Shown: positions 1-11,395 of the stretch, in pieces | Layout: every line of letters starts with the position of its first letter | Position numbering within the stretch: position 1 is the stretch's first letter | NCBI GenBank assembly: GCA_027625915.1 | Contig: JANTQA010000023.1 | Coordinates: 8,556,001 to 8,620,000, forward strand | DNA from: Anaeramoeba flamelloides | Lineage: Eukaryota > Metamonada > Anaeramoebidae | Length of the DNA: 64,000 bases | Reading direction: 5' to 3' | The notes under the pieces: model-generated | Database searches by the model: none | Told to the model about the DNA's origin: nothing | Seen by the model: the letters and a program-made list of their open reading frames with translations, nothing else | Position numbers and translations under genes: made by a program

Positions 1-2139
1 ATTGTGCACAAAACCGATTTTCCTAGGTAGTAATGTACCCAACTTGTATAAGTTTTTGAAGTAGGTGTTTATATTTAGATACTGTTAAAATCAATCAATT
101 TTGTTAAAAAAATTTTCCTCAAGTTTAAAAAGGAAGCGTAATTAAATTTCTAAAAATATTATTTCTAATCAACTACTTTTCAGTTGATTGTGATCATTCA
201 TGATGGGTGGTTTAATTGGTTTAAAGGGTTGGTATGTAAACAATTTTCAAGTCATGGAGCCCATTTTTAGGGGGTTAATTAAAGTATTTTTAGGGTTTGT
301 AGGGATATTCAAAGAAAAAAATTCTTTTGGAAATTTCAAGATTGAAATCATTTTTTCAATTTTTCTTTTTCATTATTTTTTGTGTTTTTTTTATAGACAC
401 CAAATTCAATTTGTGATTTTTTTTTTATTGCAAGATCAATAGTCATTTGGTAAAAAAAATTTATTCTAATGCTTCTGATAAAGTAAAAATGATTGTAAAG
501 AAATAATTTTGATTTCTATTGGGGTTTTATTTGCTTCTAAATAGAAGATTAAAATGGGCATTGTTTTTTTTTTCTCTCGATAGGTTCCCTAAGAAAATGA
601 GGGTTGCAATTTTTAAGAAAATTTATTGATTTACCGGTTTTATTTCAATATATTATCAACAATACTTTGATGTTTAGGATTCTACTTATGTCTTATTTAA
701 TCTTCAAAGGTCATTTATAAAAAATATTTGATATTTGAAACTAATATTGGGTACTTTTGATTCAAAAATAATTTATTTTCGTCTTACCTAATCAAATTAA
801 TTTTGGATCATATAATATTTTTTAATGATTAAACTATGTAGTAATAACTTTCAAGTGAAATTGTCCAAGGATTAAAAAAAAAAAATTTATACACATATAG
901 AATTTCATTTTTATTATTCCATTAATCAGTTTAGACTCTGAATTTGTATTTTAGAATTTGGGACTGTGGTGGTTAGTTATCTTTCTTGAGGGGTACGTAT
1001 ATTTTGAAAAGCTAAATGAAAATTTAGATCTTTTTATTTTTCAATTCACAGTAAAACGAATTAACCGTTCTGGAAAAAGATGTGAACCCGTTAAAAAAAG
1101 CCCAAGACCACTTTTTAATTAGGGAACCTTAATAAAACCTTAAAATTTAAATTAAGATCAATTAATAAAAGAATAAATAAATAAAGGCAAAACAGGGGAT
1201 TCACCATTATCAAAGTTATTTTAATACTACTGTTAATTGTATTTCAAAACGATCAATATTTTCATTTGATTTTTGAAAATAATTACCTCCCAAGAATACC
1301 AATAAATCATCAAAGTTTCAATTCTAAAAGACAGAAATTAATTATTTTGGATGGTTTTAAGATTTTAAAATTTTGAACTGTTATAAGGTGACAAAACAGT
1401 TTTTTGGAAAGATGAATGAAAATATTATTCCATTTATTTTGGAACAAACAGTATCTTATGGAATGGGATTTTCTTTGATTGATCAATTATTAAAAATTTG
1501 TTCAAAAAATTGACCATTTTTGCGATCTCCAAAACTACACTTCCAATTTCGATAAATCAAGTAGATTTAAATTGTATTTGTTTGTTTGATTGAAAATAAT
1601 ATAATGGATTATTATTTGAAGTTAATTTGTTTCTTCTTTTAATTGATCTAACTTTTTCATTTTCAGGTTCTATTAAGTTTCTCAATCAAAAACTGTGTTT
1701 CATATTTTTTCCCTGTTTCACTTTTTTTCCAAAACGGTAAATTTATCTTCGACTTTCCTGGGCAAATTTTCAAAGACAAGTAATGTTTGTATGCTTTAAT
1801 TCTGAAAATTGGTTGTTGTACGTTTCTATTTTCGAATCCTTGAAATGGGTTTTTTTATGAATTCTTCAAGTCTTTTAGGTACTTATTAATATTGGTTTTA
1901 TCAGAGCTCAAAAATTGAACTTGATTTTCAAATAGAAATCAAATAAATTACAACCTACTTCATTTGAAAACTCACTTTAGAAAAGAAAGGAATATGGAAA
2001 ATGAGGTTAAATTTTTTTACCAATTAAGATTCAAATACCAGCACTATTGTTTTGGAATTTCAAAAGAAAAGTGTGTTGCTTACACAGCAATTCGAACAAT
2101 TAAGTCAAAACCTTTAAATTGTTATTCGAATTTATGTAA
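1..2139. other. Gene-free left flank
   Basis: AT-rich sequence with frequent stops in all six frames. The longest open stretches (under about 80 codons) are T-rich and Phe/Leu-biased, like chance frames elsewhere in the non-coding parts, and match no family I recognise. No RNA gene, tandem array or inverted repeat of note was seen here. It may contain distal exons or untranslated sequence of the calpain gene that starts near 3.4 kb. Confidence 0.6.
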
Positions 2140-2596
2140 CTGTTGAGAGAAAAATGTTGGACACAGAAAAATGGTTGTACAGCATTTTTAATTGGGAACA
2201 TTACTGAAAATGATTTTTAATTTCAATCATTTGTGAAATAACTAAAGAAAATAACAATAATCTACTTATTAGAATAACCATAAATGAAATTCTACTTTTT
2301 CAAAACCTTATTTCTGATACCCTAAAGCAAGTTTAAAAATTACCATTTTCAGAATTAATAGTAAACTTTCTAAAACTTGGATTTTTGTTAAAATAGCATG
2401 ATCTACTATTAGTTATCAACCATTCAAATGAGTGTTCTATACACAACAGAGACTAATGAACTTGTATACCTTTAAACCTGGATTTATTTAAAAGTCGCCT
2501 AGTTATCAATAGGATTTGATTTTCAATTTTACTAATGTTCCCAATTAAAAAAGGTGTCCAACCATTTTTCTCTGTCCAACATTTTTCTCTCAACAG
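2140..2596 (+). mobile_element. MITE family 1, copy 1 (457 bp, terminal inverted repeats)
   Basis: The left end begins CTGTTGAGAGAAAAATG and the right end is its reverse complement (ends CATTTTTCTCTCAACAG). The terminal inverted repeats run about 40 bp and contain two tandem versions of an AGAAAAATGNTTGGACA-like motif. The flanks read TAA on the left and TAA on the right, so the target duplication is TA or TAA. No coding capacity. Two further copies lie at 14.3 kb (same orientation) and 38.1 kb (opposite orientation), matching across the interior as well as the ends. This makes it a non-autonomous DNA transposon family; the superfamily is not settled (TAA would suit PIF/Harbinger, TA would suit Tc1/mariner). 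Confidence 0.85.
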
Positions 2597-3432
2597 TAAA
2601 AGTAACTTTGTTAGTTATTTTTTTGTCAAATACAAAATTGTTTTTTCTCAATTCCAACTTAAAAACCTTAATTTAAATCTTATATAGGGAGACTAAAACA
2701 TAAGAAAGACCCCAAGGGGGAACTACACCTGTTGAAACTAGGTGAGTAATAAATTGTTTCCTACTACTAAATAGCTTACTGGTATTTGAAGTCTAAATGG
2801 GAAAATATTTTCAAATCATTTTCCTTGTTTAAGACAAACAGAGTTCCCTACAGGAGCAGGTTGTAAATTGGAATTTTGTAACAAAAAGGAAATTGTAAAC
2901 CAAGTGAAAAAATTTCCCATTTGAAATTCAAATACCAGTATAATAATTTTTTCCATTTATCCTAATTTCTTAATACAATACCAGTAACAATGACTTTTCT
3001 CGGGACACCTATCATGAAATATCCCTAATAGGAAGATCTAAAAACTTCAACACTCTGAACAATTGAAGAGTAAATTATTTTCTGAAAAGCAAGTCAACTT
3101 TGTTTTATGAATAATTTATTTTAAGATTACTTTTGAGTTGAACTAAACCCTGAGAACCAAAAAAATGTTATTTTTGGGTATATAATTCTTTATTTTCACA
3201 CTTGATAATTGTCTTCAAAATACCTTTCTTTCATTTACAGGCATAATTTTGATGAGAAAAAAAACTTTTTATTTATAAAACTGATCATTTTAACTCTTGA
3301 TTTCAATTATTACAGAAGGGATTCACAATCCCTTGGCAGTTTTTGTAAAAACATAAACACAAAACAAACAAAATGTTTAAAAAATAATCCTTTGAGTTTC
3401 CATTTTTTTTTTTCTTAAAATAACTCTTTTTT
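2597..3432. other. Intergenic, upstream of the calpain gene
   Basis: No convincing gene. It holds one small inverted-repeat element (2779-2938) and presumably the promoter and 5' untranslated region of the calpain gene. A short open frame at 3209-3418 lacks an ATG and family similarity. An additional upstream exon of the calpain gene cannot be excluded, since an AG acceptor at 3453-3454 lies just inside the proposed first exon. Confidence 0.5.
2779..2938. mobile_element. Small TIR element (160 bp) with TA target duplication
   Basis: The left end reads CTGGTATTTGAAG and the right end reads TTCAAATACCAG, its near-perfect inverse. The similarity continues inward for about 30 bp, with TCTAAATGGGAAA facing TTTCCCATTTGAA. 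It is flanked directly by TA at 2777-2778 and 2939-2940. It has no open frame. The structure is that of a Tc1/mariner-like or similar MITE. A second copy was not found in this window. Confidence 0.65.
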
Positions 3433-6400
3433 ATGTTTACCTGTTTACTCTCAGAAGAACAAACAGCAGAAGAGCATTTTCGGAATATTGACAAGTCTGA
3501 ATTACTTACTCAATATTTAAAATTTGGGATCGTCTTTACTGTTTTCTTAGCGATCTTATTCTTTTTGCTCAAAAAATTTAACTTTAATTTCCAACGTATT
3601 TCGACGTGGTTGTCTTTTTCTGCAAAAGATGACAAATCTTTTAAAAGAAATTCAAATCTTGTCAAGGGGCTATTTTGGATTTCGGTTGTAGTGTGCTTTG
3701 TCTTTTTATTCTTGTGGGGGATCTTTGTAAACCTTTCCTTCCTTCAATGATTATTTTTTTTATTTTTTTTTTTTGATTTATTCTTTTGGGTTAAACCCGC
3801 TTTTTTGGTTTTTTCAAAACTGATCCCTTTGAATAATTTCAATCTGTTTTCTTTCGAATTCAATAATTTACTCCTTATCAACATAGACTGCGATCAATGT
3901 TGCACCAAATTATTTAGGGATTTCTTTAATTTTTTTAGGGCTGATCATCTTTCCTGGAATTTATGCTTTCCTTTATTGGAGGTCAAACTCTTTTAGAGTT
4001 AATCGTAATTCTTTTTTTTTTTTTTATTTAAGAAGAAAAAAAAATTTCATTTATCAAAAATTTCTTCTCGCTTTTCCAATTTTTAAAACATAACTAATTT
4101 TCAACAAAAAAAAAAAAAAAAAAAAAAAAATATAGGGTTAATTAAATGGCTTTTTATTTTTGTTTTTATTATCTTTTTTTCTTTTGAGATAATTTTGACT
4201 GTAGTGATCAAGCCTTTTTCGTTTGTTGGCTTTTCTTCTGTTTTTTTAACATTAAACATGTTTCCAATGACAATTATTGTTTTTATGAATTCACATCAAA
4301 AATCACGTAAGTCTCTTTTAAAGATTTTTCAGCAAACCCCCAAGCAAACAAGAAAAAAAAAAATGAGAGAATCGTAGTGCCAAAATAACATCATAAACAA
4401 AAAAACCCCTTTTTTTCTTTTTAATTTGCTCATTAATCCCATAGTAAAATTTAAAACTTGGTTAAAAAACAAAATTGACTCAATCCAAGTTAACCCACTG
4501 GCGAGCGGATCTGAAAGTGAGAAAAGTTTAGATCAAGACGAAACAAAGCAATCAAAATCCTTTAAAATAGGGCTTTTAAAAAAACCTAGCAAACAGCTGT
4601 TTGGGAAATCAAATTCAAAAAAGCTTATGTATAAATTATTCTTGATCAACATCCTTTCTTCGAATTGGACCCAATTCTTAATCGTTTTCTTGTTTGAACA
4701 AAAAAAAAATAAAAAAACAAACAACCAAACATATAAACAATAAACAACAAACAAAAAACAACATAAACGAAACAAAAAAAAAAATAGAACGACAACAATA
4801 TTTTTATATCTAATTTCGTTAGCCATATTACTCACATACAGTATACTTGTATTAACATTAATTGATGAAAAAAAATATTTAGGATTTGTTCAAAGCGGGG
4901 CTATTATCTTTTTAGACCTCATTTTATTTCTTTTAACTCGAACTGAAAAACCAAAATCACCAACATTTCTTTGCATTGTATTAATTATTGAAAGGATTGT
5001 TATTATTTCCTTTGGCATCTCATATTGGTTTATTGGGCATAGCATCATTTATTTTCTTTTCAGTATTGTATTGTCAACGAGAATTATTGATACCATTTTG
5101 CCCAAAATTGATAAAACTCAAACTGCGCTTCACATTTTAGGTAACCCGTTAGGGAGTGGTTCGAAAAACGATAACCAGCAAACAGTTTCAATTAATAACA
5201 AAAACATAAACAAGAGCAATAATGATGATGATGATAACAACAATTCTAATGATAATAGTGAATCCGATGAATTAAATAAACAAAACAATAATTTAAATTC
5301 GAATTCTGAAAATGATGATACTAATCTTGACGATGATGAAAATAACAATACTCAAATCAATATTCCAAAATCAGGGGAAATTAATAACGATATTGTTGTT
5401 GATAATGAAAGTGGTAAAATCATAAAAAAAAACCGAATAACAAAAAAAGCAATTTATAATTCAATTATTTATGTAATCTTTACAATTGTCTTTGTGATTG
5501 AACTAGTTGTTGTTATTACACAGACCGAGCAAACGAAAATTGAACTCTCCGAAGACAAAGAACATGAACAATATCTTGCCGGAATTGGCTCAATTATTTT
5601 AACCATAATTTACCCAATGTTTTTAATGTCCTACAGACATTACAAAAAGCATAAAGAGGGGTTAAACATCAAAGTTCTCGTGCCAATGATCATTGCAGAA
5701 TTAGCGATTGTTGGATCATCCATTTTCTGGTTTTTTTTAACAAGATCTGTTATAGTATTATGCGTTGGGCTTTATTTCCCAATTATTTTAATGATCGGGC
5801 TACCGAGCTATTATTTATGGATTGAAAAGGATTATGATTTCCTCGGGCCCAAAGAAGAAAGGAAAAAGCCAAACATTGATAATGCATTCGTTGCATTCAT
5901 CAAATTAGGATTATCCAAGCATGATTATTTCATTATCTGGGGATTCCTTTTGCCGCCGTTATTAATTTTCTTTATGGGGCTCACAATTGGATTGGCCAAT
6001 GATCCAAGCTATGTCGGATGGTCCATTTCAGCGGTCTTGGCGATCATTTATTTTACAATTTTACCGATCAAGCGATGGTTTAATACCTTAACATTCCATT
6101 ATACACTGGTTTTATTCATAGTATTGGGCTTTGCAGTTTTGTGCTTTTATTGCCTGGGTATGTACTTTTGGGTTTTCGAGGGAACCACAAAGACGCAGGG
6201 ATTGTCAATGGTATTTGTATTAATTGGATATCCCATACTCGTCTTTTTAATTTTTGTTATTTATAAATGGAAAGACGATAATTGGGAATTAACAAAGTTC
6301 ATCAAAATCAGTTTGGGCTCTTTGCTGTTTGTGTTTTTAGTGGCCTCAATATTAATTTCCATCTTGGTAGACCCATGGACTATTGGCATTGGCTTGGTAT

Positions 6401-9195
6401 ATTTATTTATATTATTTGTAATTATTTTATTTCTATTGGTCACATGGATACAACACAAGTTCTTTTTACCTAAAAAATATAAATGGCTCTTTTTATTAGT
6501 CATTGTTTTGACTATTCTATTAGGTATTGGAATTGGCCTACAATCAAAAACTACCTTCATTGCTATTACAATTTCATGGTATTTATTAGTTATAATTATG
6601 GTTTTGTTAATTATTCAAAAATTGTATAATATTTATTATGATGACAACATTATGGAGGCATTTAATGAAAACTTTTTCCCAATTTACCAATTCGATATAA
6701 AATCCAGTTTAATTACAGAAGATAATAAACTGGGCTATTATTCAATTATCGTCTTTTCCGCGATTTGGGTTTGGGGTATCATGGCGACAGTGTACATTAA
6801 CCCTAGCTTTATTGGTATTTCAATTGCTGCAGTTACCTTCATTTTCGCCTTTGTCTTCATTTTGCATTTAATCCGTTCAACCAAAGTTGAGTTTTCCAAT
6901 TCCATGAATTACGTTGATGATTTAATTTTATTAGAATCAAGCCGCAGCGCCTGGGACGCCGAATTTACAGGCGGTGTTCAAATTAATGTACAGGAAACTG
7001 TACAATTAAACAATAATGAAAGCAACAACAACAACAACAACAACAATAATGATCAAATTCAAACCCAAAACGAATTAATACAATCAATTACAAAGATTTC
7101 GGAATTATTTGGTATAAATATTGATAAATTATTAAATGATAACCAAGATTTGGAAGATAATAATACCCAAGAACAAAACCAAGAGAAGAAAGTTAAAACG
7201 ATCAAATATTGGATTGATGAATCCAAGAGCAAAGAAAAGGATCTGAAAAAAAATGACCTGGCTAATTTCCCCACCGAAAACCAAGAAAACATTAGAACCG
7301 GCTACCAATATTTGAAAAAAATTGATGAGAATTTAAAACATAGCCAATTAATCTTAAACAGGTTCTTAGCCAGATTTGAAATCTCTGTTGTTATCTCTGC
7401 GAAAACACGAAAATTACAACAGGAATTACAATTTAAAAACTTTTTAAGAGAAATCGGAATGCCAGATATTTCCATTGCAGAAATTGAGTTGTGGGATGAA
7501 GAAAAAAAGAAGGAATTTGAAAGAAAAAGGCAACAATATTTAATCAATAAACAACAAGACAAAGAGGATGAAGAAAGAAGACACCAAGAAGAAATCGAAG
7601 CCCAAAGAAGAAGAAATGAAATTTTGAAACAACAAATGAATATTCAAAATCAAAATATTTCGGGTGGAACTGGAGGAACAGGAGGAACAGAAATTAATAA
7701 GCAAATTGAATTAGATAAAGATACCACAAGTAGCAACAGTGGTAGCGATACTGAAGACGAAGATATCATCACTAAAAATAACAATAAAATGCCAAGTGGC
7801 GAATGTAAAGAAGAACAAATGATCATTCAACAATGCCAAAAATCAGGAGAAAAATTCACTGATCCAGATTTCCCACCCGATCTAAGTTCCGTTGTAATTA
7901 ATGTGAAAAAATATAATAAAAAATTTGACCGTGTCAAGGAATGGAAGAGAGCAAGTGAAATCCCAAGCGACGAATCGGAAGTTGCGCTATTCAAAGAAGG
8001 AATGAGCCCAGAAGATATCGAACAGGGATCATTAGGTGATTGCTATTTACTAAGTTCAATTTCAGTGCTAAGTTTACAAGAAGAAAAGGTTATGAAAATC
8101 TTTTTAACAAAGCAATATCAACCAGAATTCGGATTCTTTATTGTCCGATTTTTTTCTGACGATCAATGGCACAAGATAATTGTTGATGATTATTTGCCCT
8201 GCGGGAGCAACGGCAGACCCATTTTCGCGAGGTCGAAAAACAATGACGAACTGTGGGTGCAGATCATTGAAAAGGCCTATGCCAAAATGTTTGGATCCTA
8301 TGAGGCCATCGAAGGCGGGTTCGTTCATTTGTGCCTGGTCAATTTGACCGGCGGCATGGGCGAATTGTTTCAAATGAACAAGGAAGAGAATGTGCAAGAG
8401 GTCAACGATGGAAGGCTCTGGCAAAAATTGCTGCAATATCAGAACGCAGGCTATTTGCTTGGCGCAGGCTCGCACGCGGGCTCAGACACCCACGTCTCCG
8501 ACAAGGGGATCGTATACGGCCACGCATACGGTATCCTCGATGTGCAGTTCGTGGACAACAATAAGCTGATCAAATTAAGAAACCCCTGGGGTGACACCGA
8601 ATGGAACGGCGACTGGTCAGACAAGTCTTCACTCTGGACAAAGAGAATGAAGCAAAAATTAAATTGGGTTGACGAGGACGACGGCAGCTTTTGGATGAGC
8701 TACGAAGACTTTACCAAGAATTACAAAAATTTGTACGTCTGTAAAATATTCGACGAGCATAAATGGCAAACTAAAACCATCAAGGATCGGTGGCAAGGCG
8801 AATCAGCCGGCGGCTGTATCAATTTCTCTGAAACCTGCTTCAAAAACCCTCAATATGCCCTCAAAATTGAAAAACCGACACATTGCTATATCACATTATC
8901 ACAAGAAGACGCCAGAGGCTTAAATAGAGACAATTACAACATTGGGATTTACCTCGTCAAAAAGGAAGGTAAAAAATTGAAAAACTTATATGTCGGTGAG
9001 AAAATTGCGACTTCCGGTAGCTACATCTCCTACAGATCAGTATCTTGTGAAATAACTTTAGACCCTTATGAACACCCTTACACTATTTTCGTTTCAACTT
9101 TCAAACCTGGCGAAGAAGCCAAATTTTGGTTAACAGTCAGGAGTGACGAAAAAATTAAATTTGAAAAATACGATGAAAACGTTGAATATGATTAA
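3433..9195 (+). CDS. DEK1-like transmembrane calpain (cysteine protease)
   Basis: Five-exon model: 3433-3726, 3887-4004, 4205-4306, 4445-4628 and 4788-9195, giving 1701 residues with all phases matching. Introns are 138-200 bp with GTA-type donors. About 22 hydrophobic segments fill residues 30-970, broken by an Asn/Asp-rich loop near residues 360-450. A charged, Gln/Asn-rich linker follows, then a CysPc domain (about 1300-1530) and a C2-like domain to the end. The catalytic triad is intact: Cys1318 in QGSLGDCYLL, His1478 in YGHAYG, Asn1498 in LRNPWGD. The exon 1/exon 2 join gives LWGIF/TAINVAPNYLGIS, which repeats VWGIMATVYINPSFIGIS near residue 890 and so supports the splice. Architecture and TM count match plant DEK1 and protist TML-calpains, which act at the plasma membrane as Ca-regulated proteases. 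Least certain: the start ATG (an upstream exon is possible) and the 4629-4787 intron, which removes an in-frame TAA at 4741. Confidence 0.88.
4106..4130. repeat. Poly(A) tract, 25 nt, in calpain intron 2
   Basis: An uninterrupted run of A lies inside the inferred 4005-4204 intron. It is probably a simple-sequence tract; similar runs occur near 29.14 kb and 41.37 kb. Confidence 0.9.
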
Positions 9196-11257
9196 TTTAA
9201 TTTTTCTGAATTTATTTTTTTTTTATTTTTTATTTTTATTTTTCATTTTTCTTTTTATTAATTTATTTTTTTATTTTATTTTTTTTTTTTTATTTTTATT
9301 TTTTTGTAATCAGTTTGAAAATATAACTATTATTTATATTTCAATACAGATCAAAAAAAAAATAATTCTTTAATTATCCCTTTTAATTAAATGTTTTTTC
9401 TTTGAATCTATAAACAAATAAATAATTTTAAATTTTATTTTTTTTTTGAGAATTAATTTTCATTTTGAAATGTTGTTAATTTTTATTTATCATGCCAAAA
9501 AGATAAAACCTTAATTAATATAATAAACTAAATTCCAAAAATTTGGACATCGTTTAAACAGTTGAAAGAATAACAAAACTACACTTTAAATTCAATTTGG
9601 AAATATTTTTGATTTTACAAACTATTTTCATTTTTTGTCTTTTAGTTGTTTTAGTTTTCATTAACTTTTTTTCCAGTTATGTAATCTGTTTGGTTAGATC
9701 GGGAAATTTTTTTTGATGACTGATAGAAGGTTTAGTGTTGAGTTTGTTCAATAAAAAAATCACATACAATTCGTTGATGGAATCTTATCATTTGATATAT
9801 CAATAATTGTTTGTCAAATTTCAAAATATTTACCAATATAATTTTTTGATTAATTCGTTTTATCATTCTGTACAAACCAATTTTTGATTTTTCTTTTTAA
9901 ATAGTTTTATTTTTTTTATGGATAAAAATGATATCTTATAAAAATATTAATAATGAGTAAATTAAATATGGTTTATGGATATGTTTGAATAAATACAATA
10001 AATTCGTTTTTTTTTCAATTTTTAATTTTGGTTGTGTCCTAATTTAGGAATGAGTATTAAAAAAGAATTATCTTAAATAGGGAAATATATATATATATAT
10101 ATATCCCTTAACACCCCGAATTTGCCTAAATTTCATCAAGTTTAAAAGAAAAGATTTAAAATGATATTGATATACTAATATATTTATTTTCTTATTCATC
10201 TTTAATCCAGATCTTAATTATAATAAAAAGTCAAAACAATTCAAAGATAAAGTAGTTATGTTATTTATTTTTTTTTTTGAAATTGAAAAAAAAAAATAAT
10301 AATTATTCATTTTTACATTTTTTTAAAAGATTTTTATTTTTATTTTCATTTTTTTATTAAGAAAATTTATTATAATAATAGTAATTCAAAACCCAACACA
10401 TTTTTTTATTAATAACCCATCAAATAAATTTGTTAATTTCACAATAAAAAAAATAAATTAAAAAATATATTACTCAGAAAATTTTATTTTTTTTAGATCA
10501 AATAATCAATAAATATTAAATCAAGAGCAAAATTAAAATTATTTCTTTCGTTGAAAATTAAAAATTTAATATAAATAATTTTCTTAAAAATGAAATTTAA
10601 TCAATAGAAAATACTTGAAACAAAAAAAAAATTCTAAAATAATTTAATTTATTACATTGGAATTTAACAAATCAAAACTTGTCTAATAGTTAAAGTAATC
10701 AATCATAAATTTTAAAAATAAAAATAAAAAAAACTTTAAATATTATTCAAAGATAATAAAATAATCTTCGAAACCAAGATTTTTTTTTTTGAATTTTGTT
10801 TTATTTCAAAATATTTAAATATTTTTTAAAGTTTTTATTTTTATTTTACTTTTCGAAAAGATATTTCTTATAATAAACTTATAAGGAAAATTAGTATTTG
10901 AATAGAGTTGAATCGAACCAAAAAAATAAAAAAAAAAAAAAAAGAATTAACCCTAACATAAAAAATAAAATTACAAGCAATTTAGAACTCAAGAACACTA
11001 AATTATAAAAATTTATTTGCTTTGAAATAAATTTTTAGAATTTTTTATTTAAAAAAAGAATTTAAAGAATCGCCAACAAACATAACAAGTTTGTATTTGT
11101 ATTTAATAATTAATTGGATGGTTCCACCACTAATTACAAAAACATGTCGATACATAATAATAATAATAATAATAAATATTTTTTACAATCAGCTTATCAC
11201 CTTTAGAATTGAATACAAGTTACACAGTATCCATCACAATATTAAAATTTCTTTATC

Positions 11258-11290
<33 letters not shown>

Positions 11291-11395
11291 AAAGAAAAAG
11301 GATCCAAATAATGAATAATAATACCTTTAATATATTTCAAATTTCGCAATAAAAATTTGAATATATTACTTTTTTGGGATGGTCCAGCTAAATTG
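9196..11395. other. Intergenic region between convergent calpain and USP genes
   Basis: Contains 3' flanks of two convergent genes. It is T-rich just after the calpain stop. It holds an arm of the dispersed foldback repeat (9535-9880), (AT)n microsatellites at 10085-10104 and 11261-11288, and a short (AAT)n run near 11157. No protein-coding exon or RNA gene was recognised. The frame at 11091-11318 is simple sequence. Confidence 0.6.
9535..9880 (-). repeat. Dispersed foldback repeat arm (family also at 40.6, 47.6 and 48.4 kb)
   Basis: The segment matches, with perhaps 70-80% identity by eye, the reverse complement of 48.3-48.65 kb and 40.6-40.88 kb. Shared landmarks are TTTAAACAGTTGAA, AACAAAACTACACTTT, TTACGTAATCTG-like text and a GTTGATGGTATCTTATCATTTG-like stretch (here GTTGATGGAATCTTATCATT). 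It is non-coding. It is probably a degraded non-autonomous transposon arm. Confidence 0.6.

Noticed and set aside
2650-2760. Possible structured RNA around the CCCCAAGGGG hairpin near 2713
   Set aside because: Only short isolated stems; no tRNA, snRNA or SRP RNA consensus could be matched.
4307-4332. A 26-nt GTAAGT..TTTCAG intron in the calpain gene
   Set aside because: The frame closes shortly after the supposed acceptor, whereas the 138-bp intron ending at 4444 keeps phase and leads into the next exon.
8331-8564. 77-codon + frame and 123-codon antisense frame (8104-8475) in the calpain catalytic domain
   Set aside because: Shadow frames created by the locally high G/C of the true coding frame; no family similarity.
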